The translations under genes and the position numbers were made by a program. Under the pieces are notes generated by a model that saw only the letters and a program-made list of their open reading frames with translations, had not been told where the DNA came from and ran no database searches. Positions 25,406 through 36,077 of a DNA stretch of 64,000 nt are shown one piece after another. Location: positions 1 through 64,000 of the forward strand of contig QPIL01000123.1 in assembly GCA_003666325.1 (NCBI GenBank), given 5' to 3'. Source of the DNA: Methylococcales symbiont of Iophon sp. n. MRB-2018. Its GTDB lineage: Bacteria; Pseudomonadota; Gammaproteobacteria; Methylococcales; Methylomonadaceae. Within the stretch, counting starts at the first letter, position 1, and each line of letters begins with the position of its first letter.

Positions 25406-25945
25406 TTAGTTCTTGAATGGAAAATTGAAAAGCTTCAATAACGCTAAGCCTTCCTCATTGGTTCCAGCCGTTGTTGTTATAGAAATATCCATACCACGAA
25501 CAGTGTCAATCTTGTCATAATCAATCTCCGGAAAGATAATTTGCTCGGCGACACCCATTGAATAATTTCCACGCCCATCAAAGCTTTTAGGACTCATTCC
25601 TCTAAAGTCACGAACTCGAGGAATTGCAATACTAATCAAACGATCTAAAAACTCATACATTTTGTCACTACGAAGAGTCACTTTACAGCCAATAGCCATA
25701 TCATCACGAATTTTAAACCCAGCAATTGATTTTTTTGACAGAGTAACTATTGGTTTCTGACCTGAAATTTTTTTCATATCAGAAACGGCGGCCTGCATCA
25801 CTTTTTTATCAGCAACAGCAGCACCTACACCCATATTAAGCGTTATTTTAGTCAGCTTAGGAACTTCCATCACTGATTTATAACCAAACTGCTCTTTTAA
25901 AGCGGGTGCTATTTTTTCTTTATATTCGGTTTTTAGTCTTGTCAT
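25406..25945 (-). CDS. rplE: 50S ribosomal protein L5
   Basis: 179 residues, with [17 protein letters not shown] and the conserved [21 protein letters not shown]5 binds 5S rRNA and touches the P-site tRNA elbow. Thirteen bases after rplX. Confidence 0.98.
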   Translation of the reverse strand: MTRLKTEYKEKIAPALKEQFGYKSVMEVPKLTKITLNMGVGAAVADKKVMQAAVSDMKKISGQKPIVTLSKKSIAGFKIRDDMAIGCKVTLRSDKMYEFLDRLISIAIPRVRDFRGMSPKSFDGRGNYSMGVAEQIIFPEIDYDKIDTVRGMDISITTTAGTNEEGLALLKLFNFPFKN

Positions 25946-25958
25946 GATCCTTTATACC

Positions 25959-26273
25959 CTATGCGTCCACGACTTCATTAGTCGATTTAAAATATCTGAC
26001 TTTTTTACCGTCTTCTAAAACCCTAAAGCCTACTCGATCTGCTTTTTTCGTTTCAGGGTTATACAAGCCAACATTTGAAATAGCTATCGGCATATCTTTA
26101 TCAATAATACCGCCTTGAATTCCAGCATTTGGGTTTCCTTTTTGATGCTTTTTAACACGGTTAATCCCTTCAACCAGCAACTTATTGCCTATTTTCTGTA
26201 CGATTTTACCCTGCTTACCTTTGTCTTTTCCGACCAGCACGATAACTTCATCACCTCGTTTTAATTTTTGCAC
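25959..26273 (-). CDS. rplX: 50S ribosomal protein L24
   Basis: 104 residues with the KOW motif near the start ([18 protein letters not shown]) and [14 protein letters not shown]24 initiates 50S assembly at the tunnel exit. Eleven bases after rplN. Confidence 0.98.
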   Translation of the reverse strand: MQKLKRGDEVIVLVGKDKGKQGKIVQKIGNKLLVEGINRVKKHQKGNPNAGIQGGIIDKDMPIAISNVGLYNPETKKADRVGFRVLEDGKKVRYFKSTNEVVDA

Positions 26274-26284
26274 CTGTAAACTCC

Positions 26285-26653
26285 TTATAATACTTCAGGG
26301 GCTAATGAAATTATTTTCATATATTTTTCCCCTCTTAATTCACGAGTTACAGGACCAAAAATACGTGTCCCGATAGGCTGTAAATTGGCATTTAGAATAA
26401 CTGCAGCATTACCGTCAAAACGAATAACAGAACCATCCGATCTACGAACACCTTTTTTGGTGCGTACAACTAATGCGTTATAAACCTCACCTTTCTTCAC
26501 TTTACCGCGAGGAATCGCGTCTTTAATACTGACTTTTATAATATCACCGATACCGGCGTATCGCCTATGCGAGCCACCTAATACTTTGATACACATGACC
26601 CTTTTTGCACCGCTATTATCAGCGATATCAAGGCTAGTTTGCATCTGAATCAT
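26285..26653 (-). CDS. rplN: 50S ribosomal protein L14
   Basis: 122 residues, the invariant length, beginning [18 protein letters not shown] and ending ISLAPEVL. L14 contributes to the intersubunit bridge beside L19. First gene of the spc section, 39 bases after rpsQ. Confidence 0.98.
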   Translation of the reverse strand: MIQMQTSLDIADNSGAKRVMCIKVLGGSHRRYAGIGDIIKVSIKDAIPRGKVKKGEVYNALVVRTKKGVRRSDGSVIRFDGNAAVILNANLQPIGTRIFGPVTRELRGEKYMKIISLAPEVL

Positions 26654-26692
26654 TGTTAAATCCCGAAATATATTAGTAAAATTAAATTGTTA

Positions 26693-26953
26693 TTAATCCG
26701 AGCTATCTAAAATCGAAACCAATTTAAATGTTTTGTTTTTAGACATAGGCCTGCAAGATGTAATAGAAACCACGTCACCTTGTTTTGCCTGATTACTTTC
26801 ATCATGCGCCATATATTTAGTTGAACGCCTGATATATTTACCATAAACTGGGTGTTTAACTAAACGTTCAACTTTAACTGTTATCGATTTATCCATTTTG
26901 TCACTGACTACTTTGCCAGTTACAATGCGCAATTTTTCTTTATTTCCAGTCAT
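26693..26953 (-). CDS. rpsQ: 30S ribosomal protein S17
   Basis: 86 residues from ATG 26953 ([20 protein letters not shown]), with the OB-fold segment [19 protein letters not shown]. An extended GTG start at 26965 would overlap rpmC. S17 binds the 16S 5' domain. Last gene of the S10 section. Confidence 0.96.
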   Translation of the reverse strand: MTGNKEKLRIVTGKVVSDKMDKSITVKVERLVKHPVYGKYIRRSTKYMAHDESNQAKQGDVVSITSCRPMSKNKTFKLVSILDSSD

Positions 26954-26957
26954 GCTC

Positions 26958-27152
26958 TTATACACTCACTATTTCATGTATTATTGTATGAATGCGGGCT
27001 ATATCACGCCTAACCTTTTTTACTTGATCAGGCTTTGCCAATTGACCAGTGCCTTTTTGCATTCTCAAATTAAATTGTTCACGTGACTTTTCAAGTAACA
27101 ATGAATTTAATTCCTCTATTGATTTTTGACGTAATTCATTTGCATTCATCAC
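26958..27152 (-). CDS. rpmC: 50S ribosomal protein L29
   Basis: 64 residues, the two-helix L29 ([32 protein letters not shown]). It is at the tunnel exit where signal recognition particle and trigger factor dock. Its start overlaps the rplP stop by four bases. Confidence 0.97.
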   Translation of the reverse strand: MMNANELRQKSIEELNSLLLEKSREQFNLRMQKGTGQLAKPDQVKKVRRDIARIHTIIHEIVSV

Positions 27153-27562
27153 ATTATTGTCCGTGCTACAAAAGTTGTTTTAATCGGTAATTTAGCCGCT
27201 GCTAAAGTAAACGCTTCACGCGCAAGAGTTTCAGGTACACCTTGAATCTCATACAGCATTGTGCCTGGCTTAACTTGTGCCACCCAGAATTCAACGCTAC
27301 CTTTACCTTTACCCATACGTACTTCTAAAGGTTTTTTAGTAATCGGCTTATCAGGGAAAATCCTGATCCACATTTTTCCTGTTCTTTTAACATGGCGTGA
27401 TATTGTTCTACGTGCAGCCTCTATTTGGCGGGCAGTTACTCTACCACGACTAAGGGATTTTAATCCATACTCACCAAAACTGACTGATGAGCCACGTACT
27501 GCAACACCGTTATTTCTGCCTTTGTGTTGCTTTCTAAATTTTGTTCTTTTAGGTTGAAGCAT
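27149..27562 (-). CDS. rplP: 50S ribosomal protein L16
   Basis: 137 residues, starting [17 protein letters not shown], with [19 protein letters not shown]16 shapes the A-site side of the peptidyl-transferase centre. The residue equivalent to the hydroxylated Arg81 region (MGKGKG) is present. Confidence 0.98.
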   Translation of the reverse strand: MLQPKRTKFRKQHKGRNNGVAVRGSSVSFGEYGLKSLSRGRVTARQIEAARRTISRHVKRTGKMWIRIFPDKPITKKPLEVRMGKGKGSVEFWVAQVKPGTMLYEIQGVPETLAREAFTLAAAKLPIKTTFVARTIM

Positions 27563-27578
27563 TTTCTTTTTCCTTCAA

Positions 27579-28259
27579 CTATTTTTTAGTTTTTGGTTTA
27601 GTTTTTTCAGATGGCACATTGTGCGTATCTATATCGAATACCTCGCCTTTGAAAATCCAGACCTTAATGCCTATGATTCCATAAGTCGTATTCGCCTCAG
27701 CTGTACCGTAATCAATATCAGCTCGTAACGTATGTAGTGGAACACGCCCTTCACGATACCATTCACCACGAGCTATCTCAGCTCCATTCAATCGTCCACC
27801 AACATTAATTTTTACACCTTCTGCACCTAAGCGCATGGCGTTAGTTACTGCACGCTTCATAGCACGGCGATACATAATTCTTTTTTCCAGTTGTTGAGCA
27901 ATACCTGTTGCCACTAATATGGCATCTAATTCAGGTTTTCTAATTTCTTCAACATTGATTTTTACTGGTACGCCCATCATTTTTGAAACTTCTAATTTCA
28001 ATTTATCGATATCTTCACCTTTTTTCCCAATAACAATACCAGGACGTGCAGTATGAATAATTATTTGTGCATTATTGGCAGGTCTGTTGATTTGAATCCT
28101 ACTCACCGATGCATGTGATAATTCTTTTCTAATATAGTCGCGCACTTTTAAATCTTGAAGCAAGAATATAGGATAGTTCTGGCTATTCGCGTACCATCTT
28201 GAAGTCCAATCTTTAACGATACCAAGACGTATCCCAGTTGGATGTACCTTTTGACCCAT
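27579..28259 (-). CDS. rpsC: 30S ribosomal protein S3
   Basis: 226 residues with the KH domain ([15 protein letters not shown]) and the S3 C-terminal domain ([20 protein letters not shown]). S3 forms the mRNA entry channel with S4 and S5. Eight bases after rplV. Confidence 0.98.
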   Translation of the reverse strand: MGQKVHPTGIRLGIVKDWTSRWYANSQNYPIFLLQDLKVRDYIRKELSHASVSRIQINRPANNAQIIIHTARPGIVIGKKGEDIDKLKLEVSKMMGVPVKINVEEIRKPELDAILVATGIAQQLEKRIMYRRAMKRAVTNAMRLGAEGVKINVGGRLNGAEIARGEWYREGRVPLHTLRADIDYGTAEANTTYGIIGIKVWIFKGEVFDIDTHNVPSEKTKPKTKK

Positions 28260-28267
28260 TTTAACCT

Positions 28268-28603
28268 CTACTCGTATTCTGAGACTTTAACTGTTATGTG
28301 GCAGGTTCTTTTAAGGATGTGATTAGCTCGACCCTTAGCTCTTGCACGAACCCTTTTTAACGTGGAACCTTCATTGATAAAAACTGTGGAAACAAATAAT
28401 TCATCAATATCTGCACTTTCATTGTGTTCTGCATTTGCAATGGCTGATTCAAGTACTTTGATCATAATTGTCGATGCTTTTTTTGTGCTGAATTTTAATG
28501 TATTCAATGCTTTTTCAACAGACAATCCGCGTATTTGATCACCAACAAGTCTTGCTTTTTGTGCAGACATAGGTGCATTACTTAATTTTGCTGTAATTTC
28601 CAT
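28268..28603 (-). CDS. rplV: 50S ribosomal protein L22
   Basis: 111 residues, [20 protein letters not shown] start and a C-terminal hairpin ([19 protein letters not shown]) that lines the exit tunnel, the region affecting macrolide resistance. Six bases after rpsS. Confidence 0.98.
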   Translation of the reverse strand: MEITAKLSNAPMSAQKARLVGDQIRGLSVEKALNTLKFSTKKASTIMIKVLESAIANAEHNESADIDELFVSTVFINEGSTLKRVRARAKGRANHILKRTCHITVKVSEYE

Positions 28604-28609
28604 CTATAT

Positions 28610-28885
28610 CTACCTTTTAGATTTCTTATCAACAACATGACCTCTATAAGTCCTTGTTGGTGAAAACTCACCTAACTTATGACCCACCATATTTTCCGAT
28701 ATAAATACAGGAACATGCTGACGACCATTATGTACTGCAATAGTCAAGCCCAACATATCAGGACTTATCATAGATCTTCTTGACCAGGTTTTAATTGGTT
28801 TCCTACTATTACTGGCAACCGCTGCTTCAATTTTCTTGAGCAAATGATTATCAATAAAAGGACCTTTTTTAATTGAACGTGGCAC
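28610..28885 (-). CDS. rpsS: 30S ribosomal protein S19
   Basis: 91 residues, [16 protein letters not shown] start and [16 protein letters not shown] core; in the 30S head with S13. Eleven bases after rplB. Confidence 0.98.
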   Translation of the reverse strand: MPRSIKKGPFIDNHLLKKIEAAVASNSRKPIKTWSRRSMISPDMLGLTIAVHNGRQHVPVFISENMVGHKLGEFSPTRTYRGHVVDKKSKR

Positions 28886-28896
28886 CTTTATACCTC

Positions 28897-29724
28897 TTAT
28901 TTTTTATTATGGCGTCTGATAATCATCTTATCAGTGCTTTTGTTTTTTCGAGTTTTGTAACCTTTAGCTGGTGTACCCCATGGTGAAACCGGATGTCTAC
29001 CTCCAGATGTACGCCCTTCACCACCACCATGTGGGTGGTCTACTGGATTCATCGCAACACCACGAACAGTAGGTCTAATACCTCTATGTCTACTTGCTCC
29101 AGCTTTACCTAATGAAATCAGATTGTGTTCAGCATTTGAAACTTCTCCAATTACCGCTTTACAATCAGATAAAATCTTACGTATCTCACCTGAACGCAGC
29201 CGCAATGTAACATAAGCACCGTCTTTTGCAACCAATTGAACCGATGTTCCAGCACTTCGAGCAATTTGAGCTCCTTTACCAGGCTTCATTTCAACACAGT
29301 GAATTGTTGTCCCCAGCGGAATGTTTCGCAATGGCATACAATTACCCGCTTTAACAGGAGTTGTTTTAGCTGAAAGTATATCTTGACCAACTTCTATACC
29401 AGAAGGTGCGATGATATATTTTCTTTCACCATCTTTAAACAACAATAACGCAATATTTGCTGTCCTATTTGGATCATACTCAAGTCTTTCAACAACCGCC
29501 GGAATATCAACTTTTGTTCTTTTAAAGTCAATAACACGGTAACGCTGCTTATGCCCACCACCGATATGGCGCGTTGTTATCCTGCCTTTATTATTTCTAC
29601 CGCCCGTTTTACTTTTCTTTTCTAGTAACGGTCCAAATGGCTTACCTTTGTGTAAGTCATCATGTTTTACACGTACTACAAAACGTGAACCTGGTGAGGT
29701 CGGTTTAGATTTTAGAATAGCCAT
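28897..29724 (-). CDS. rplB: 50S ribosomal protein L2
   Basis: 275 residues with the conserved [10 protein letters not shown] region and the essential His in [14 protein letters not shown] that lies near the peptidyl-transferase centre. L2 also forms an intersubunit bridge. Full length. Confidence 0.98.
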   Translation of the reverse strand: MAILKSKPTSPGSRFVVRVKHDDLHKGKPFGPLLEKKSKTGGRNNKGRITTRHIGGGHKQRYRVIDFKRTKVDIPAVVERLEYDPNRTANIALLLFKDGERKYIIAPSGIEVGQDILSAKTTPVKAGNCMPLRNIPLGTTIHCVEMKPGKGAQIARSAGTSVQLVAKDGAYVTLRLRSGEIRKILSDCKAVIGEVSNAEHNLISLGKAGASRHRGIRPTVRGVAMNPVDHPHGGGEGRTSGGRHPVSPWGTPAKGYKTRKNKSTDKMIIRRHNKK

Positions 29725-29758
29725 TTGCTTTCTACCGTTATATATAAATTAATTTGTC

Positions 29759-30058
29759 TTATGCCGTAGCAAAATCGATATCATGACCAGGTTTAAGCTT
29801 TATATATGCTTTTTTCCAATCAGATCTTTTACCTAGCAAACGCCCAAAGCGCTTAACCTTACCCTTAACATTAAGAACTTGAACAGTTTCAACTTCCACT
29901 TCAAACATAAGCTCTACCGCTTTTTTGATTTCCAGCTTAGTTGCCACTTTTTGCACTTTGAATACAAAACGATTACTATCCTCTGCCATAATTGTGCTTT
30001 TTTCAGAGACAATCGGCGCTAACAAAACGCTGCTTAATTTGTTTTTCTCAATACTCAC
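29759..30058 (-). CDS. rplW: 50S ribosomal protein L23
   Basis: 99 residues, LLAPIVSEKSTIMAEDSNR near the start and VNVKGKVKRFGR-like core (VLNVKGKVKRFGRLLGKR). L23 is the tunnel-exit docking site for trigger factor. It overlaps rplD by four bases. Confidence 0.98.
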   Translation of the reverse strand: MSIEKNKLSSVLLAPIVSEKSTIMAEDSNRFVFKVQKVATKLEIKKAVELMFEVEVETVQVLNVKGKVKRFGRLLGKRSDWKKAYIKLKPGHDIDFATA

Positions 30059-30675
30059 GCCAAACGCTCCTCAATTTTCTTAATTGCTGAAGATGTTGCA
30101 ATGACTTTTTCTGCACCCACCAAACCCACTGGGTCAATACTGGAAACACTAGCAACTTCAACATAAGGTATATTTCTTGAAGCAAGTATTAAATTATCCG
30201 TTAACTCGTCAGCGACAATTAAAATACGCTTGCCCTCAACAGTTGACAACTTAGAAGCTAAATCTTTTGTCTTGGGGGAGTCAGGAATTATCTCATTACT
30301 AACTACTAATCTCTGTTGTCGTAATAACTCAGAAAATATTGAGCGGATACCCGCTTTATACATTTTCTTATTTATTTTTTGCGTATAAGAGCGTGGCTGT
30401 GCAGCAAATGTCACACCACCACTACGCCAAATCGGACTACTCAAAGTACCCGATCTTGCACGACCCGTTCCTTTTTGACGCCAAGGCTTGGCTCCACCAC
30501 CCCTGACTGCCGCACGATTTTTTTGTGCAACTGTTCCAGCTCTAGCACCAGCAAGGTGTCTTACAACTAATTGATGAACCAATGTTGCATTAAATTCCTG
30601 ACCAAAAACTTGTTCTGAAACATCTATTGTTCCAGCAGAGTCTTTTTCATTAATTGCAGGTATTTGCAAAGTCAT
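30055..30675 (-). CDS. rplD: 50S ribosomal protein L4
   Basis: 206 residues with the tunnel loop GGGAKPWRQKGTGRARSG. L4 constricts the exit tunnel and, in E. coli, represses the S10 operon transcriptionally and translationally. Three bases after rplC. Confidence 0.98.
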   Translation of the reverse strand: MTLQIPAINEKDSAGTIDVSEQVFGQEFNATLVHQLVVRHLAGARAGTVAQKNRAAVRGGGAKPWRQKGTGRARSGTLSSPIWRSGGVTFAAQPRSYTQKINKKMYKAGIRSIFSELLRQQRLVVSNEIIPDSPKTKDLASKLSTVEGKRILIVADELTDNLILASRNIPYVEVASVSSIDPVGLVGAEKVIATSSAIKKIEERLA

Positions 30676-30678
30676 AAC

Positions 30679-31329
30679 TTAACCTTTATTCCGCATTTTA
30701 ATAGCCGGTGTGATAACCACATCCCCACCTTTAGCACCAGGTACTGAACCTGCCACTAAAATTAATTTTCTTTCGACATCAATAGAGTGAATCGTTAAAT
30801 TCTGTACCGTTCTTTTAACGGCTCCCATATGCCCTGACATTTTCTTTCCTTTGAAAACACGACCTGGTGTTTGACACATACCAATCGCTCCATTAGACCG
30901 ATGTGATATTGAGTTACCATGCGTTGCATCCTGCATTTCAAAATTATGACGTTTTACACCGCCCTGAAAACCTTTACCAATAGAAGTAGCACAAGCATCT
31001 ATGACCTGACCTTCATTAAAAACATCTAATCCAAGCTCGGAACCAGCAGCCAAATTCTCTCCTTCTCCATCATCCAGTCTAAATTCATGTAAAGCACGTC
31101 CTGCTGTAACATTTGCTACCGCATAATGCCCTGCCATTGCCCTGCTTACTTTTGATGATTTTTTATCGCCGATCGCTATTTGAATAGCACGATAGCCATC
31201 ACGGTCAACGTTTTTCACCTGTACAACTCTGTTTGAATTTATTTCTAAAACTGTAACAGGTACTGATGCACCATCTTCAGTAAAAATTCGGGTCATACCA
31301 CATTTACGACCCACTAGACCTATGGACAT
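30679..31329 (-). CDS. rplC: 50S ribosomal protein L3
   Basis: 216 residues, [17 protein letters not shown] start and [15 protein letters not shown]; includes [11 protein letters not shown] with the Gln that is methylated by PrmB in related bacteria. L3 initiates 50S assembly. Confidence 0.98.
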   Translation of the reverse strand: MSIGLVGRKCGMTRIFTEDGASVPVTVLEINSNRVVQVKNVDRDGYRAIQIAIGDKKSSKVSRAMAGHYAVANVTAGRALHEFRLDDGEGENLAAGSELGLDVFNEGQVIDACATSIGKGFQGGVKRHNFEMQDATHGNSISHRSNGAIGMCQTPGRVFKGKKMSGHMGAVKRTVQNLTIHSIDVERKLILVAGSVPGAKGGDVVITPAIKMRNKG

Positions 31330-31350
31330 CTGCCAATTCCTCGCACTTAA

Positions 31351-31662
31351 TTATTTAAGTTTAATTTGAACATCTACTCCAGAGGCAAGATCTAATTTCA
31401 TCAATGCATCTACAGTTTTATCAGTTGGTTCTACAATATCCAACAATCTTTTGTATGTTCTTAACTCATATTGATCCCTTGCATCTTTGTTAACATGCGG
31501 GGAAATCAGTATAGTAAAACGTTCTTTTTTAGTTGGCAAAGGAATGGGACCCATTACTTGGGCTCCCGTTCTTTTTGCTGTTTCAACTATTTCACTTGAT
31601 GATTGATCAATCAATTTATGATCAAATGCTTTCAAGCGTATTCTAATAGTTTGGTTAGCCAT
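31351..31662 (-). CDS. rpsJ: 30S ribosomal protein S10 (NusE)
   Basis: 103 residues, [20 protein letters not shown] start and the conserved [19 protein letters not shown] end. Besides its place in the 30S head it is NusE, pairing with NusB and NusG in antitermination. Follows tuf by 5 bases, so tuf and S10 genes probably share transcripts. Confidence 0.98.
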   Translation of the reverse strand: MANQTIRIRLKAFDHKLIDQSSSEIVETAKRTGAQVMGPIPLPTKKERFTILISPHVNKDARDQYELRTYKRLLDIVEPTDKTVDALMKLDLASGVDVQIKLK

Positions 31663-31667
31663 TTAAC

Positions 31668-32888
31668 TTACTCAATGATTTTAGCAACAACACCCGCACC
31701 TACCGTGCGACCACCTTCACGTACAGCGAAGCGTAAACCTTCATCCATCGCAATAGGGTTGATTAATGTCACTTCCACAGTAACATTATCACCAGGCATT
31801 ACCATTTCAATACCTTCACCTAACTCAACAGCACCTGTGATGTCTGTTGTTCTGAAGTAAAATTGTGGGCGATAACCATTAAAGAATGGTGTATGACGAC
31901 CACCCTCATCTTTTGACAGAACATAAATTTCTGCAGTGAATTTTGAATGTGGTTTAACACTACCAGGATGTGCCAATACTTGACCACGTTCAACCTCTTC
32001 TCGCTTAGTTCCACGTAATAACACACCTACGTTATCACCTGCCTCACCTTGATCCAGTAATTTACGGAACATTTCCACACCAGTACAAACTGTTTTAGCT
32101 GTTTCTTTAATACCAACTATTTCTAAATCTTCGCCAACTTTAACCACCCCTCTTTCAATACGACCTGTTACAACCGTACCACGACCCGAAATTGAGAACA
32201 CATCTTCAACAGGCATAATGAATGCACCATCAATAGCACGCTCAGGCAGAGGAATGTATGTATCTAAAGCTTCTACTAATTTCAACACAGAAGGAACACC
32301 TACTTCACTGGTGTCGCCTTCCAATGCTTTTAACGCAGAACCTACAATAATTGGCGTGTCATCACCAGGAAATTCATATCGGTCTAATAACTCTCGCAAT
32401 TCCATTTCAACCAATTCGATCATTTCATCATACTCTTCAGTATGAAGTCCATCACAATCATCAGCCAGAATATCGGCTTTGTTTAGAAACACTATGATAT
32501 AAGGAACACCTACTTGCTTTGATAGCAAGATGTGTTCTCTTGTTTGTGGCATAGGACCATCTGTCGCACCACATACTAAAATCGCACCATCCATTTGAGC
32601 AGCACCAGTAATCATGTTTTTTACATAATCTGCATGGCCTGGACAGTCAACATGTGCATAATGACGATTTGCTGATTCATATTCTACGTGCGATGTTGCA
32701 ATGGTAATGCCACGCTCCCTTTCTTCTGGTGCATTATCAATCTCATCAAATGCCTTAACTTCCCCACCCATAGCCTCTGCCATTACTTTTGTCAAAGCTG
32801 CAGTCAAGGTTGTCTTACCGTGATCAACGTGTCCAATTGTACCTACGTTGACATGGGGTTTTGTTCTTTCAAATTTTTTTTTAGCCAT
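31668..32888 (-). CDS. tuf: Elongation factor Tu, with a 10-residue G-domain insertion
   Basis: 406 residues. G motifs: GHVDHGKT (19-26), DCPGH (81-85), NKAD (136-139). EF-Tu delivers aminoacyl-tRNA to the ribosome. Compared with the E. coli sequence as I know it, there are about ten extra residues directly after NKAD ([20 protein letters not shown]), which accounts for 406 rather than about 396. This is the only tuf in the window; the second copy usual upstream of secE is absent. Confidence 0.98.
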   Translation of the reverse strand: MAKKKFERTKPHVNVGTIGHVDHGKTTLTAALTKVMAEAMGGEVKAFDEIDNAPEERERGITIATSHVEYESANRHYAHVDCPGHADYVKNMITGAAQMDGAILVCGATDGPMPQTREHILLSKQVGVPYIIVFLNKADILADDCDGLHTEEYDEMIELVEMELRELLDRYEFPGDDTPIIVGSALKALEGDTSEVGVPSVLKLVEALDTYIPLPERAIDGAFIMPVEDVFSISGRGTVVTGRIERGVVKVGEDLEIVGIKETAKTVCTGVEMFRKLLDQGEAGDNVGVLLRGTKREEVERGQVLAHPGSVKPHSKFTAEIYVLSKDEGGRHTPFFNGYRPQFYFRTTDITGAVELGEGIEMVMPGDNVTVEVTLINPIAMDEGLRFAVREGGRTVGAGVVAKIIE

Positions 32889-32922
32889 GAGTCAATACCT
32901 TTAGTCTTTAATAAACTTAATT

Positions 32923-35013
32923 TTAAAACTTACTTATAATAGCTTCCGCAATACTTGCAGGAGTTTCGCTATATTTTTTAAACTGCATACTGTATGTTGC
33001 CCGCCCTTGCGTTGCCGAACGTAAATCAGTTGCATAACCAAACATTTCAGCCAACGGAACCTCGCAGTCTATTGCAGTTCCAGTCGGCGAATCATCCATT
33101 CCAAGAATAATTCCGCGACGTCGATTGATGTCGCCAACAACATCTCCCATATAGCCCTGAGGAGTAACCACTTCAACCTTCATAATAGGTTCAAGCAACA
33201 CAGGGTTTGCAGTTTTAGCTCCATCCCTAAAGCCCATAGATCCTGCTATTTTAAAAGCCATTTCATTCGAGTCAACATCATGATACGAACCATCAAACAA
33301 ACTAACTTTTACATCTACAACCGGAAAGCCGACCAAAACGCCACTCTCCATTTGCTCTTGAATGCCTTTATCTATCGCAGGAATGTATTCCTTAGGCACT
33401 ACACCCGCCGTTATTTCATTAACAAACTCATAACCAGTTCCCTGTTCCTTCGGTTCTAGCTTCAAACACACATGTCCATATTGTCCACGCCCACCTGTCT
33501 GTTTTATGAATTTGCCTTCACATTCAACTGTCAGATTTATTGTTTCTTTGTAGGCTACTTGTGGATCTCCTACGTTAGCCACAACATCAAACTCTCTTTG
33601 CATCCGATCCACAATTATTTCAAGGTGCAGCTCACCCATTCCAGAAATAATAGTTTGTCCAGATTCATCATCATGAACTCTGAATGATGGATCTTCTTGT
33701 GCCAATTTAGCAAGTGCTTTACTTAACTTATCTTGGTCAGCCAATGTTTTTGGCTCGATTGCAACTGAAATTACCGGCTCTGGAAATTCAATTTTTTCCA
33801 AAACAATCGTGCTTTTAAGGTCGCACAAGGTATCCCCTGTGGTCACATTTTTAAGCCCTATTGCCGCAGCAATATCACCCGCCCTAACCTCCTTAACCTC
33901 TTCGCGACTATTGGCATGCATTTGAACAATGCGCCCTACTCGCTCTCTCTTTCCTTTTGTCGGGTTATATATCACTTCCCCAACTGTTAGCACACCAGAA
34001 TAAACTCTAAAAAAAGTGAGAGTTCCTACAAAGGGATCTGTTGCAATCTTAAATGCTAAAGCAGAAAAACTCTCTTTATCATCCGCTTGTCTTGTTAGCT
34101 CTTTATCTGAGCTCTCAGCCATTCCTTTTACTGCCTCTACATCTATCGGTGCAGGTAAGAATTCTATTACCCCATCTAATAAACTTTGCACGCCTTTATT
34201 TTTAAAGGCTGAACCGCAAAACACTGGCGTCAATTTATTTGCCAAAGTCTGCGTCCGTAGAGCTGTCTTAATTTCTTGTTCGCTCAAAACACCTTCTTCA
34301 AGGTATTTTTCCATCAATTCATCATTTGCATTCACTGCATTTTCCAGTAAATTTTCGCGCCACTCATTTGCATCCGAAAGCAAATACTCAGGAATATCCT
34401 CTTCATGATAGGCCATTCCCATATTATCTTCTTCCCAATAGACTGCTTTCATAGTAATGAGATCAACAACCCCTTTGAACTCATGCTCCGACCCTATTGG
34501 TAGCTGCATAGGCACTGGATTTGCACCTAAACGTGTCTTAATCTGCTCAATAACACGTACAAAGTCCGCACCCGTACGATCCATTTTGTTAACAAAAGCA
34601 AGTCTTGGAACCTTGTATTTATCTCCTTGTTTCCAGACCGTTTCTGACTGAGGCTCAACACCACCTACTGCACAAAACACTGCACAAGCACCATCCAGAA
34701 CACGTAGCGACCGCTCTACCTCAATGGTAAAATCAACATGGCCTGGTGTATCAATTATATTGATGCGATGCCGTGGAAATTGCTTTGCCATTCCACTCCA
34801 AAAACATGTTGTTGCTGCGGCTGTAATGGTTATCCCTCTTTCCTGTTCCTGCTCCATCCAATCCATGGTGGCCGCACCGTCGTGAACCTCTCCAATCTTA
34901 TGGGAAACTCCGGTGTAATATAAAATTCTTTCTGTTGTTGTAGTTTTGCCTGCATCAATATGCGCCATAATCCCTATGTTTCTATAACGATCTATAGGCG
35001 TTTCACGCGGCAC
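32923..35013 (-). CDS. fusA: Elongation factor G
   Basis: 696 residues. G motifs: [14 protein letters not shown] near residue 17, DTPGHVDF near 90 and NKMDRTGAD near 142, then domains II to V ending [12 protein letters not shown]. It catalyses GTP-dependent translocation and, with RRF, ribosome recycling. In the normal str operon order rpsL-rpsG-fusA-tuf. Confidence 0.98.
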   Translation of the reverse strand: MPRETPIDRYRNIGIMAHIDAGKTTTTERILYYTGVSHKIGEVHDGAATMDWMEQEQERGITITAAATTCFWSGMAKQFPRHRINIIDTPGHVDFTIEVERSLRVLDGACAVFCAVGGVEPQSETVWKQGDKYKVPRLAFVNKMDRTGADFVRVIEQIKTRLGANPVPMQLPIGSEHEFKGVVDLITMKAVYWEEDNMGMAYHEEDIPEYLLSDANEWRENLLENAVNANDELMEKYLEEGVLSEQEIKTALRTQTLANKLTPVFCGSAFKNKGVQSLLDGVIEFLPAPIDVEAVKGMAESSDKELTRQADDKESFSALAFKIATDPFVGTLTFFRVYSGVLTVGEVIYNPTKGKRERVGRIVQMHANSREEVKEVRAGDIAAAIGLKNVTTGDTLCDLKSTIVLEKIEFPEPVISVAIEPKTLADQDKLSKALAKLAQEDPSFRVHDDESGQTIISGMGELHLEIIVDRMQREFDVVANVGDPQVAYKETINLTVECEGKFIKQTGGRGQYGHVCLKLEPKEQGTGYEFVNEITAGVVPKEYIPAIDKGIQEQMESGVLVGFPVVDVKVSLFDGSYHDVDSNEMAFKIAGSMGFRDGAKTANPVLLEPIMKVEVVTPQGYMGDVVGDINRRRGIILGMDDSPTGTAIDCEVPLAEMFGYATDLRSATQGRATYSMQFKKYSETPASIAEAIISKF

Positions 35014-35041
35014 AGATACTTCCCTTGCAATAAAACTTCAA

Positions 35042-35515
<474 letters not shown>

Positions 35516-35536
35516 TTAACTCCTTAATGCTTATTC

Positions 35537-35911
35537 TTATGCCTTAGGCTTTTTGGTTCCATATTTGGAGCGCCCAGCCTTTCTTCCGTCCACACCAGAA
35601 GTATCTAGACTTCCACGTACAACATGATAACGCACACCAGGTAAATCTTTTACTCGACCACCTCTAATTAATACCACCGAGTGCTCCTGTAAATTATGAC
35701 CTTCACCGCCAATGTAACTACTTACTTCATAACCACTCGTCAACCTAACCCTTGCTACTTTACGCATCGCAGAATTAGGTTTCTTGGGAGTCGTAGTATA
35801 AACTCGAGTACATACCCCACGTCTTTGGGGGCAGGCTTTTAAAGCAGGTACGTTGCTTTTTTCGATTTTTTTAGCACGAGGCTTACGAACCAACTGACTG
35901 ATCGTTGCCAT
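35537..35911 (-). CDS. rpsL: 30S ribosomal protein S12
   Basis: 124 residues, with [20 protein letters not shown] (the streptomycin-region Lys43 equivalent) and the loop [14 protein letters not shown] with the Asp that is methylthiolated in many bacteria. Core of the decoding site. First gene of the str operon. Confidence 0.98.
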   Translation of the reverse strand: MATISQLVRKPRAKKIEKSNVPALKACPQRRGVCTRVYTTTPKKPNSAMRKVARVRLTSGYEVSSYIGGEGHNLQEHSVVLIRGGRVKDLPGVRYHVVRGSLDTSGVDGRKAGRSKYGTKKPKA

Positions 35912-35949
35912 AACTTCTTTACTCCGATGTACAATTTTAATTGCCAGAT

Positions 35950-35987
35950 AATAAAAGAACCGCTAAACACAAATATTTAGCGGCTCT
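35950..35987 (-). terminator. Rho-independent terminator after rpoC
   Basis: On the minus strand GAGCCGCTAAA pairs with TTTAGCGGTTC around a short loop, followed by TTTTATTA. It lies between the rpoC stop (36078) and rpsL, so the beta/beta' transcript and the str operon can be uncoupled. Confidence 0.75.
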
Positions 35988-36077
35988 CATAAATCAATTA
36001 TTCTCCGACTAAACTACTAGCCCATGTGAGCCGTACATATTAACTATTACAGACAATACTGTCAATACTTATTTTAA

